DNA from: a bacterium | GTDB taxonomy: Bacteria > Bacteroidota > Bacteroidia > Cytophagales > Thermonemataceae | Assembly (NCBI GenBank): GCA_025362415.1 | Contig: JANYGM010000185.1 | Coordinates: 1-10,604, forward strand | Direction: 5' to 3' | DNA: 10,604 nucleotides | Shown: one piece after another, positions 1-6,315 of the stretch | Layout: every line of letters starts with the position of its first letter | Numbering within the stretch: position 1 is the first letter of the stretch | Notes under the pieces: generated by a model | The model's input: only the letters and a program-made list of their open reading frames with translations | Told to the model about the DNA's origin: nothing | Databases searched by the model: none | Position numbers and translations under genes: made by a program

Positions 1-924
1 CTCCAAAAAAGTGGTTTCTACACCAAACAGTTGCATTATTTCTACTATTTTACTATCTCCTTGCAAAGATTTTTCTTTCAAACCATTGATTATAAAGGTT
101 TTATCAGGACACAAACTTGCTACCAAATACCAATAACTTGCTGCAGACCAATCATTTTCTACTGAAAAATCTTGCATTTTGTACTTTTGTGGCAAAATAC
201 TAATACTTTGCTCGTTAATATCGTATGTACTTTGAATACCAAAGTGTTGCATTTGTGCCAAAGTCATCATTATATATGGTTTGGAGCTTATTTTACCTAA
301 CAAAATGATATTTAATCCCTTGGGAAGTGTGGGCGCAATCATTAGTAGCGCAGAAATAAACTGACTACTTACATCAGCAGAAAGACTAATCACATTTGTT
401 TTTTGCTCAAAATATTTGATTTGGATAGGAGGGAAGCCATCTTTTTGTAGGTATTCAATATCTGCGCCTAATTTTCTTAGCGCATCAACTAAAATCCCAA
501 TAGGGCGTTCTTGCATACGTGGCGTACCTGTAAGTGTGGCATAAGTGCGTGTAGCCACACAAAAAGCAGTCAAAAAACGAAAGGTAGTACCTGCATCTTG
601 TGCATCAAGCGTGAGGTTTTCAGAATTAAAACCACCCCTAGCCCCTCCTTGTAAGGAGGGGGATAAAGCTCCCCTACTTTCTAAGGAGGGGTTGGGGGTG
701 GTTTGATTTTCAGCTATTTTTTCTAGTAAATTTTGCATTACCACAGTATCATTGGCGGCAGAAATATTGCTTAAAATAGGTTTTAAAGCAATATTTTCAT
801 CATTTACCTGAAAAAAAGAAAAAAGTGCTTGTAAAATAAGCACTCTGTTACTTTCACTCTTAGATGCAGGAAGTTTGATGTAAGAAATAGCAGGAATATT
901 CGTTTTTTTTGTAAGTTTATACAT
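1..924 (-). CDS. aroA: 3-phosphoshikimate 1-carboxyvinyltransferase (EPSP synthase), C-terminus outside window
   Basis: EPSP synthase is a cytosolic enzyme that joins phosphoenolpyruvate to shikimate 3-phosphate, the sixth step of the shikimate pathway to aromatic amino acids. The frame is open from ATG at 924-922 to the window edge, 308 codons, against roughly 400-430 for the whole family. Recognisable motifs are LPASKSESNR near residue 18 (the usual LPGSKSxSNR), DAGTTFRFLTAF from about residue 110, LTGTPRMQERPI, DVSSQFISALL and DWSAASY. They appear in the order expected for AroA. Residues 75-98 are encoded entirely by a palindromic repeat and interrupt the usual loop before the DAGT motif. 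The gene lies downstream of siaB, siaC and the coiled-coil gene on the same strand, 76 bp after the last of these. No CAAAnnTA (minus-strand TAnnTTTG) occurs in that gap, so read-through from upstream is possible but unproven. The identification is secure; whether the enlarged enzyme is fully active is unknown. Confidence 0.95.
   Translation of the reverse strand, partial: MYKLTKKTNIPAISYIKLPASKSESNRVLILQALFSFFQVNDENIALKPILSNISAANDTVVMQNLLEKIAENQTTPNPSLESRGALSPSLQGGARGGFNSENLTLDAQDAGTTFRFLTAFCVATRTYATLTGTPRMQERPIGILVDALRKLGADIEYLQKDGFPPIQIKYFEQKTNVISLSADVSSQFISALLMIAPTLPKGLNIILLGKISSKPYIMMTLAQMQHFGIQSTYDINEQSISILPQKYKMQDFSVENDWSAASYWYLVASLCPDKTFIINGLKEKSLQGDSKIVEIMQLFGVETTFLE
631..702. repeat. 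72-bp palindromic repeat inserted in frame within aroA
   Basis: The left arm 631-650 and right arm 683-702 are complementary at 18 of 20 positions, with perfect 8-bp ends (ACCACCCC and GGGGTGGT). Inside the left half, CCCCTCCTT (642-650) pairs with AAGGAGGGG (653-661) around a 2-nt loop, and the right half repeats the same theme less perfectly. The length is exactly 24 codons and there is no stop on the aroA strand, where it reads TTPNPSLESRGALSPSLQGG followed by ARGG. Its C-run/G-run design resembles the elements at 6272-6312 and 8917-9005, which sit between genes. This resembles dispersed palindromic elements that insert in proteins without breaking them, as described for Rickettsia. Confidence 0.85.
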
Positions 925-930
925 CTAAAT

Positions 931-951
931 AGTTGTGAGTTTTAAGTTAAT
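931..951. repeat. Degenerate heptamer repeat, three units (AGTTGTG type)
   Basis: Three period-7 units, agttgtg, agtttta and agttaat, lie in the leader of aroA. With the tract at 978-1012 they form an imperfect inverted repeat: 931-941 is complementary to 998-1008 at 9 of 11 positions. Confidence 0.55.
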
Positions 952-977
952 TGACTGACTATAGACATTTTGTATTC

Positions 978-1012
978 ATTCACAATTCCTAATTTCTAAT
1001 TCACAATTCACT
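978..1012. repeat. Heptamer repeat, five units (ATTCACA type), overlapping a stop codon
   Basis: Five successive units are attcaca, attccta, atttcta, attcaca and attcact. The tract encodes the last three residues and the TGA stop (1003-1001) of the coiled-coil membrane protein gene, so the repeat fixes that protein's C-terminus. Confidence 0.75.
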
Positions 1013-1546
1013 AATGGTATTTATTTTTGGTTTTTCAGCTTCTTTTTCTCTTTCTTTCTTCTTTTTGTAAAGATAACTAATAATAAAATTCTCTAAAAGT
1101 CCTTCTAAAGGCTTTAAAAGCAATACAACGACAAGTTTGGTAATCACGCTTGCCCATTGGCTGGTTGTACCTAAAAGATTTTTAATAACATTATCAATAA
1201 ATAATTCTTCTAACAAAAACAGCATTACGGCTATGACAAGTACAATAGTGGCAGCAATTTTGCCTGCTCGTGCTTGTGTAAGCTCGTCTATGGTTGTTTG
1301 AAGTTCTGCGTTTTTAATGTCAAGTTCTGCATTTTTAACGTCTAACGCAGAATTTACTCTATCTAGTTTTTTCTGAATTTTGTCGCTCACTTTCGTAATA
1401 AGGCGCATTTGCCCGACAGCATCATCAAAACTATCTACTAATTTAACATATTCATTCCTAAAAATATGATTTTCTATATTTTCTTGTGCAATGAATGCTT
1501 GCGCTCGTTCTAGCTCTTCTATTTCTCTAAGATATACTTTTTCCAT
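1001..1546 (-). CDS. Small coiled-coil protein with two predicted membrane helices, third gene of the siaBC run
   Basis: I do not recognise a named family. The 181-residue product has a charged helical N-terminal half (about 1-95). It includes the pattern LVDSF...MRLITKVSDKIQKKL, which resembles the linker helices found ahead of output domains in Bacteroidota signalling proteins. A perfect heptad-like repeat, VKNAEL then IKNAEL, lies near 70-82 and predicts a coiled coil. A strongly hydrophobic segment at about 96-116 and a second at about 134-158 look like membrane helices. The tail is highly basic (KKKKEREKEAEK) and probably cytoplasmic, so both ends should be cytosolic. It follows siaC by 124 bp and precedes aroA by 76 bp, all on one strand. 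A role as membrane anchor or partner for the SiaB/SiaC pair is inferred from position only. The start at 1546 is the first ATG of the frame and gives a sensible amphipathic N-terminus. Confidence 0.8.
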   Translation of the reverse strand: MEKVYLREIEELERAQAFIAQENIENHIFRNEYVKLVDSFDDAVGQMRLITKVSDKIQKKLDRVNSALDVKNAELDIKNAELQTTIDELTQARAGKIAATIVLVIAVMLFLLEELFIDNVIKNLLGTTSQWASVITKLVVVLLLKPLEGLLENFIISYLYKKKKEREKEAEKPKINTISEL

Positions 1547-1575
1547 TAATTTATAGGCAAATCAAGCAAGATTTT

Positions 1576-1590
1576 ATACAATATTTGTAT
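1576..1590. other. Short perfect inverted repeat in the spacer ahead of the coiled-coil gene
   Basis: ATACAA and TTGTAT pair around a 3-nt centre (TAT), 30 bp upstream of the start codon at 1546. The direct repeat aagatttt lies on both sides (1568-1575 and 1593-1600). It could be an operator or simply chance in AT-rich DNA. Confidence 0.25.
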
Positions 1591-1635
1591 GTAAGATTTT
1601 GTTTTTTATTGATAAAAATAGGAGTTTTGTATTTA

Positions 1636-1663
1636 ATTCACAATTCACAATTAAAAATTCACA
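1636..1663. repeat. Heptamer repeat, four units (ATTCACA type), just after siaC
   Basis: Units are attcaca, attcaca, attaaaa and attcaca. The tract starts 7 bp past the siaC stop codon and belongs to the same repeat class as 978-1012. Confidence 0.7.
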
Positions 1664-1670
1664 ATTATTT

Positions 1671-2051
1671 TTATTCTTCAATGATTTTTATATTGAAAGG
1701 CATATTAAGCATTTCTTTGTAGTCTTCACCTGCTTCTACCATATCATCATCAAACTCTTCACACCACCAAGTTATTTCTGTCTGAATGCCTGCACGGTGC
1801 ATTAGAAGTATTTTTTTGAATACATCTAACAAACATTTTGAAGAACTTGTGTTAAAATATTCTAATTTTACATCAAAAGAAAGTGGTTGTGCTATTTCTT
1901 TATGATAAGTTTCTAGCCAATTCGTAAGTGGATTAAAAAACTCCAAAGGATTTTCTGGCACAGAGCGTCCACTCATTTCTATTTTGCCTGTTGTTGGGTT
2001 AAAATCAATGTAGGCACTTGTTGGTGTAGCTTCTAGTTGCAAATGTTCCAT
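1671..2051 (-). CDS. siaC: SiaC family regulatory phosphoprotein (DUF1987)
   Basis: The 126-residue protein matches the SiaC/DUF1987 family over its full length. It has an N-terminal strand region with DFNPTTGKIEMSGRS (residues 16-30), then the helix segment ENPLEFFNPLTNWLETYH, then EYFNTSSSKCLLDVF around residues 64-78, and a WWCEEFDDDM block near 95-104. In Pseudomonas aeruginosa, SiaC is phosphorylated by the SiaB kinase on Thr68 and dephosphorylated by SiaA; the unphosphorylated form activates the diguanylate cyclase SiaD. Here residue 68 is also a threonine, within NTSSSK, so the phosphosite appears kept. siaB lies 199 bp upstream on the same strand, which supports a kinase-substrate pair. 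No siaA-like phosphatase or GGDEF gene is visible here, so the downstream output in this organism is unknown. Confidence 0.9.
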   Translation of the reverse strand: MEHLQLEATPTSAYIDFNPTTGKIEMSGRSVPENPLEFFNPLTNWLETYHKEIAQPLSFDVKLEYFNTSSSKCLLDVFKKILLMHRAGIQTEITWWCEEFDDDMVEAGEDYKEMLNMPFNIKIIEE

Positions 2052-2067
2052 AAAACTATGATAGATT

Positions 2068-2109
2068 AGTTGTGAGTTGTGAGTTGTGAGTTGTAAGTTG
2101 TGAGTTATG
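2068..2109. repeat. Heptamer repeat, six units (AGTTGTG), in the siaC leader
   Basis: Six consecutive units: agttgtg three times, agttgta, agttgtg, agttatg. It lies 16 bp upstream of the siaC start. The rest of the siaB-siaC gap, 2110-2217, shows no gene and no CAAAnnTA promoter motif. Confidence 0.85.
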
Positions 2110-2217
2110 AATTTAATACCATTTTGTGGTAGTATATGCTTCAGTTTTATTTTATACTCACTTATAACTTGAATTTATGAAATTATTTTTGTAAAATCTG
2201 TTAATCAAAAACTGTAT

Positions 2218-2252
2218 TTTCGTAATTCGTAATTGATTTTTCGTAATTGACT
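2218..2252. repeat. Heptamer repeat, five units (TTTCGTA/ATTCGTA type), overlapping the siaB stop
   Basis: Units tttcgta, attcgta, attgatt, tttcgta and attgact keep period 7. The last unit contains two bases of the siaB stop codon (TAG, 2253-2251). Confidence 0.65.
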
Positions 2253-2805
2253 AAACTATTACAGTTTGTGGCACTCTTTTCAGGTCTATGCTTAATGTAA
2301 AAAAAGAAATATGCGCATCACATTGCGTAAAATTATAAGCAAGTTGGCTTTCAGATTTGCGTGCAATATCAATAAAGCCCAGTCCAGCCGTTCCTTTGTC
2401 AGAATATTGTTCATTTTCTAAGATTTGCCTATAAAATTCTTTCATAGCCACTTTATCTAAGGAATTGATATGGTCAATTTTTTGTTTGAGGGAATCAATT
2501 TTCTCATTGAAAATGTAGTTTCCAGTAGCTATTGTATATTTTTGGTCGTCAGTTTCAAAGATAACCAGTCCTTTGTTTCCAAAAGGTGCAGTGGTACTAT
2601 CTAAGTGGTGGCTAAGGTTTTGATAACATTCCATAGCAATATTATAGACTTTTTTGCGTGTGCGAGGGTCTGTTTCTGATGATTCTAAGCGTTCTTCTAG
2701 TATTTTCAGGAGCGAGGTAACTTCCACAAAGCCTACTTTTCCTTTGTAAGACAACATAAAGTTATTGTCGTCCATTTGGTTGTATATGCCGTTATAATTT
2801 TTCAT
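2251..2805 (-). CDS. siaB: SiaB family protein kinase (GHKL-like ATPase fold, DUF6272)
   Basis: The 184-residue product resembles SiaB, a cytosolic anti-sigma-factor-like kinase that phosphorylates SiaC. A histidine-kinase-type N box appears as NIAMECYQNLSHH (residues 55-67), with Asn63 the likely metal-binding residue. A glycine-rich ATP-lid motif, KGTAGLGFIDIARKS, lies at 137-151. The conserved TGNYI segment is at 94-98. The N-terminal KGKVGFVEVTSLLKILEERLE and the C-terminal beta strand ISFFTLSIDL also fit the family. No membrane segment is present. It is the first gene of a minus-strand run that continues with its predicted substrate gene siaC. A well-formed Bacteroidota promoter motif lies 26 bp before its start. 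The start at 2805 is the only ATG compatible with that promoter and gives the usual family length. Family assignment is strong; the physiological pathway is not known. Confidence 0.88.
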   Translation of the reverse strand: MKNYNGIYNQMDDNNFMLSYKGKVGFVEVTSLLKILEERLESSETDPRTRKKVYNIAMECYQNLSHHLDSTTAPFGNKGLVIFETDDQKYTIATGNYIFNEKIDSLKQKIDHINSLDKVAMKEFYRQILENEQYSDKGTAGLGFIDIARKSESQLAYNFTQCDAHISFFTLSIDLKRVPQTVIV

Positions 2806-2830
2806 ATAATGAATTAGGTATTATTATGGG

Positions 2831-2862
2831 CAAATATATTATTAAAAACTGAAAATTCCAAA
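2831..2862 (-). promoter_or_regulatory. Predicted Bacteroidota-type promoter for the siaB run
   Basis: On the minus strand, TTTG (2862-2859) is followed by exactly 20 bp and then TATATTTG (2838-2831). This matches the -33 TTTG / -7 TAnnTTTG pattern of the Bacteroidota primary sigma factor. Transcription would begin about 18-20 nt upstream of the siaB start codon. Confidence 0.65.
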
Positions 2863-3107
2863 ATTTCTACTGTTTAGATAGTTTTTTTTCATTTCCTTGA
2901 TATATTTCTTTAATTTGATGTAAGTTTTTTTGACTAAATGTAAGATAGAAAAAAATATATTTTAACTTTTTTCACAAAAAAACTATATAAAAACTAAAAA
3001 TATTGATAAAAAAAGATATTTTTGTGAATAACAATTAAATGTTGGTAAAATAGCACTAATATAATAATTGCGTAACAACAATATAATATCATTTTATAAG
3101 ATTTTTG
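2863..3107. other. Divergent AT-rich spacer between siaB and the histidine kinase gene
   Basis: No gene is seen in this stretch; with the siaB promoter region it forms a 302-bp gap (2806-3107). It contains long A and T runs. On the plus strand a TAnnTTTG-like box (TATTTTTG, 3017-3024) lies 83 bp before the kinase start but lacks a TTTG 20 bp upstream. A weaker TATATTTT (2956-2963) has a TTTG 23 bp upstream (2929-2932). Neither is convincing as the kinase promoter. Confidence 0.5.
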
Positions 3108-5471
3108 ATGGAAACCACTTACTTACAAACTTTTTCAAGGTTGGGTGCATTGCTCGTAACAGATAAAAATGGTATGATTACTTGGGTCTGTGATGATTTT
3201 TGTACGTTGATGTCCTTAGAAAGTAATGTTATCAAAAATAAATACATAGACGAATTTTGTCATATCCATTTTACAAATGAAGAGTTTTTGTATCAGGCAA
3301 ATCTTCAAAAAATGAAAAGAATAACGCTTTATCTTGCCTCTCACGACAAATGGGAGGGCATATTGGCATATCCTGCACAAAATAAATTTTTCAAAGTAAT
3401 TGCTATCAACATTCCTGAAAAAAACGAAATTGTTTTTATACATATAAGCCCTTACAAAACTACCACTAATCACACAACTACAACAAGTTCAAAAAGTATA
3501 AATATTCCATCACTTTTTGAATTTTCTCCAATGCCTATACAAGTCTTTGATAATGAAGGTTATATATGTTTTGCTAATGCGGCTTGGGAAAATATGATGG
3601 GAACAAAACTCTCTATTATTGAAAAAGATTATTGTATCTTGAAAGACACACAAATAGCACGAGCTAAACAACAACACCTCGTTAAACGTGCTTTTGAAGG
3701 AGAAACAGTGCAAATTCCTACTTCAAAATACTATATCAAAACAAGTGCAGGAAGAAAACTTATTTGGGCAAAAACAACGCTTTATAGTATCAAAAATGAG
3801 TTTGGAAAAGTGATTTATGTTGTTGCTTTTCAGGAAGATATGACACCAATAGTAGAGCTAGAACAGCAACTTCAGAAAATAACACAAACACTAGACCATA
3901 CACAAGAATTTGCTCGTTTGGGCAGTTGGTACGTGGATTATGACCTAAATAAAGTCTATTGGGATAAGCAAAATTATGCACTTTTTGGCTTAGAAAAACA
4001 GGAAAACGCACCAAGTCAAAATGAAATAAATACAGACTTAATACACCCTGATGATATGGTGGAAATCACCAAAAAGGTGCAAGAATCTATCAATGTTAGG
4101 GGAAATTATGAAATGGAAATTAGGCAAAAACAACCCAACGGCTCATATAAATGGGTACTTACACGAGGCAGACCAATATACACAAAGCGGGGGCGTTTGT
4201 GTGGCTTCTCTGGCGTAAGTATAGACATCAACGACAAGAAAATCAGCGAGTTAAAACTTATAGAAAATGAAATTAAATTAGTTTCTATCAATAATAATCT
4301 TTCTCACGTAGCTATTTATCAGGTTTGTATTGATATAAATCAAAACTATTTTTTTCAATATGCAAGCAAGAATATTATAGGATTATTGGGCATTTCAGCA
4401 GAAGATTTGCAAAATGATTTTAGGTTGATGTATGATAATATACATCACGAAGACCTTAAATACCTCCAACGTGAAGAAAGACGTTCTTTTGAAGATTTTA
4501 AGGTTTTTGAGTTTGAAACACGCTACTATAAGCCTTCTGACAAAAATAAAACAGATATGCGTTGGTTGCATTTTAGGTCTGTGCCACAACACAAAGAAAA
4601 TGGGGATACGCTTTATATAGGTGCTTGCACGGACATTACGGAACGCAAAAAAGCAGAAAATAACTTGCGTGATATTCTTAGTGAACAAGAAAATCTTAAC
4701 ATTATTCTTGCAAAAAGAGAAGAGCAGCTGGCGCATAATGAAGAAGAACTTACACAGATAAATGAAAATCTTTCTAACCTCAACAACGAACTTACTAAAA
4801 CTAATGCGGAACTAGATAGATTTGTGTATAGTGCCTCTCACGACTTGCGTGCGCCTATTTCCTCAATGCTTGGTTTGCTTAATCTTTGTACTTATACAGA
4901 AAATATAGCAGAATTAAGGGAATATTTGGCACTTTTGGAGAAAAGTGTACGCCGTTTGGACAAATTTATACAAGATATTTTGGATTATTCTCGCAATACT
5001 CGCCTAGAAACTAAAAGGGAAGAAGTTAATTTTAGAAAAATGTTTGATGAGATTTTTGAGCATCATAGTTATATGGATAATGCCAAAGAAATAGAAAAAA
5101 TTATTCATATTGAGCGCAAAAATGCTTTCTTTTCTGATATGAGCAGACTTAGTATTATTTTTAATAATCTTATTTCTAATGCTATACGTTACGCTGACCA
5201 TACAAAGAAGACTTCTTATATTGAAGTTACTATTTTGATAGAAAAAACAACTACTTCCATAGAAATTAAAGATAATGGCTTAGGAATTGAGCAGGAGCAT
5301 TTGCCACATATTTATGAGATGTTTTACAGAGGAAATGAACAATTAAATGGCTCTGGCTTAGGGCTTTACATTGTCAAAGAAACGATTGATAAATTAGGTG
5401 GAACTATCAATATAGCTTCTACGGCAAGCGTAGGAACAACTATTAATATTGTTATTCCTAATTTGGTGTAA
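3108..5471 (+). CDS. Soluble multi-PAS sensor histidine kinase
   Basis: The 787-residue protein has no membrane segment, so it should sense a cytoplasmic signal. In order it shows: a diverged PAS-like region (about 8-115); a PAS domain (about 133-247) beginning LFEFSPMPIQVFDNEGYICFAN; a PAS/PAC domain (about 262-376) with HPDDM and WVLTRGRPIY; a fourth PAS/PAC (about 393-515) ending GACTDITERKKAE. A coiled-coil linker follows (about 516-570), then a HisKA domain with SASHDLRAPISS carrying His578, and a HATPase_c domain. The N box is NNLISNAIRY (Asn691), G1 is DNGLGIE (722-728) and G2 is GSGLGLYIVKE (748-758). All catalytic motifs look intact. No receiver domain or adjacent response regulator is present, so it is an orphan kinase here. 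It diverges from siaB. ATG at 3108 is preferred; an in-frame TTG directly before it would only add one residue. Confidence 0.93.
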   Translation: METTYLQTFSRLGALLVTDKNGMITWVCDDFCTLMSLESNVIKNKYIDEFCHIHFTNEEFLYQANLQKMKRITLYLASHDKWEGILAYPAQNKFFKVIAINIPEKNEIVFIHISPYKTTTNHTTTTSSKSINIPSLFEFSPMPIQVFDNEGYICFANAAWENMMGTKLSIIEKDYCILKDTQIARAKQQHLVKRAFEGETVQIPTSKYYIKTSAGRKLIWAKTTLYSIKNEFGKVIYVVAFQEDMTPIVELEQQLQKITQTLDHTQEFARLGSWYVDYDLNKVYWDKQNYALFGLEKQENAPSQNEINTDLIHPDDMVEITKKVQESINVRGNYEMEIRQKQPNGSYKWVLTRGRPIYTKRGRLCGFSGVSIDINDKKISELKLIENEIKLVSINNNLSHVAIYQVCIDINQNYFFQYASKNIIGLLGISAEDLQNDFRLMYDNIHHEDLKYLQREERRSFEDFKVFEFETRYYKPSDKNKTDMRWLHFRSVPQHKENGDTLYIGACTDITERKKAENNLRDILSEQENLNIILAKREEQLAHNEEELTQINENLSNLNNELTKTNAELDRFVYSASHDLRAPISSMLGLLNLCTYTENIAELREYLALLEKSVRRLDKFIQDILDYSRNTRLETKREEVNFRKMFDEIFEHHSYMDNAKEIEKIIHIERKNAFFSDMSRLSIIFNNLISNAIRYADHTKKTSYIEVTILIEKTTTSIEIKDNGLGIEQEHLPHIYEMFYRGNEQLNGSGLGLYIVKETIDKLGGTINIASTASVGTTINIVIPNLV

Positions 5472-5546
5472 GCACTACTAGGTTTCTTTCTATGTAGTTT
5501 AAATTCTTACATAATTTTGTATCGTTTTTACAAATGCTACTGTTTT

Positions 5547-5578
5547 CTTGCGAAATTCAGCAAAAAAAGCTACTTTTG
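5547..5578 (+). promoter_or_regulatory. Predicted Bacteroidota-type promoter for the nuclease-like gene array
   Basis: CTTG (5547-5550), 20 bp, then TACTTTTG (5571-5578) fits the -33/-7 pattern with the same spacing as the promoters at 2831-2862 and 10013-10044. The leader to the first gene would be about 65 nt. The spacer 5472-5650 otherwise shows no gene. Confidence 0.55.
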
Positions 5579-5650
5579 CGTGAGTATCAATATGATTTAT
5601 TACCATAAATAATTCTTAAAGATAATTAATCAGCAAATAGTAATAGCATT

Positions 5651-6268
5651 ATGGCATACAATAAATTTAAGAAATTAGAAACTTTGCGCACCCAGTTTGG
5701 TATCAACAATATCAATAAAGCGTGGATACCAAAGAAAATGCCAGTTTTTACTGCATCTAATATGCTTTTACAACTTTTAGCAGATGCAGAAGAAGAGGCT
5801 TTGACAACAGAAAAAGCTAAATCAGAGTATATTATTTTGCCTATTTTAAGAGAGTTAAAGCAAACACGCACACAAAAATTTAGTACCTATTCTGGTTTTG
5901 AGTTTAATGTAGATACTAAAAGCGGTTTGAATGGTTTTTGTGATTTTATTTTGTCTGCTGAAATAAACAAACGAGAGATTACTGAACCTATTATTTGCCT
6001 TATAGAAGCTAAAAAAGGTGAAATAGACGAAGGTTTGGCACAATGTGGAGCAGAAATGTATGCAGCACATATTTTCAATGAACAACGAGGAAAACCTCGT
6101 AAAGCCATTTATGGGTGCGTTACGAATGCTTTTTCTTGGTGTTTTTTGAAATTAGAAAATAAAAATTTGCTTATTGACCCTAGCTATGTTCCGCTTACAT
6201 TTGCTAATCCAAATGAAGTTTTGGCAGTCTGGCAGTGGATTTTAGATAAGAGTTTGGCAAATGAATAA
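5651..6268 (+). CDS. PD-(D/E)XK nuclease-like protein, array copy 1
   Basis: This 205-residue protein opens a six-gene tandem family. The core resembles a compact PD-(D/E)XK nuclease fold: Glu59 in EKAKSEY (helix 1), Asp98 in NGFCDFILS, Glu119-Ala-Lys121 in CLIEAKK after a hydrophobic strand, and Gln131 in LAQCGAEM. The spacing fits the E...D...ExK...Q arrangement. Similar proteins of unknown function are, from memory, common in cyanobacteria, often several per genome. No signal peptide or membrane helix is seen. Its C-terminal 78 residues differ from copy 6 at only three positions, while residues 20-50 match copy 6 at only 10 of 31. It is the gene nearest the promoter motif at 5547-5578 and ends with the tandem stops TAA TAG. 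The nuclease role is inferred from motifs alone; the target and biological role are unknown. Confidence 0.85.
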   Translation: MAYNKFKKLETLRTQFGINNINKAWIPKKMPVFTASNMLLQLLADAEEEALTTEKAKSEYIILPILRELKQTRTQKFSTYSGFEFNVDTKSGLNGFCDFILSAEINKREITEPIICLIEAKKGEIDEGLAQCGAEMYAAHIFNEQRGKPRKAIYGCVTNAFSWCFLKLENKNLLIDPSYVPLTFANPNEVLAVWQWILDKSLANE

Positions 6269-6271
6269 TAG

Positions 6272-6312
6272 CCCCCTAGCCCCCAAAGAATAAAGACAAT
6301 AATACAAACAAT
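6272..6312. repeat. Truncated copy of a palindromic C-run/G-run element between copies 1 and 2
   Basis: CCCCCTAGCC...CCAAAG followed by aataaagacaataatacaa aligns with 8917-8958, downstream of copy 5, but lacks the GGGG run that would close the hairpin. The homology extends leftward through the end of the preceding gene, so this tail was probably duplicated together with a gene end. Confidence 0.65.
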
Positions 6313-6315
6313 AAA

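Noticed and set aside
1599..1805. Plus-strand ORF overlapping siaC
   Set aside because: It runs antisense through siaC and the heptamer tract and has no protein-like features.
3105..3107. TTG as start codon of the histidine kinase
   Set aside because: ATG follows immediately at 3108; TTG would add one residue and has no better ribosome-binding context.
3216..5201. Several minus-strand and alternative-frame ORFs of 60-113 codons within the histidine kinase gene
   Set aside because: They overlap a well-supported coding frame, are rich in Phe/Ile/Asn as expected for antisense of AT-rich genes, and have no recognisable domain.
5472..5510. Terminator after the histidine kinase gene
   Set aside because: Only a 5-bp ACTAC/GTAGT pairing with a long loop and no clear U-tract was found.
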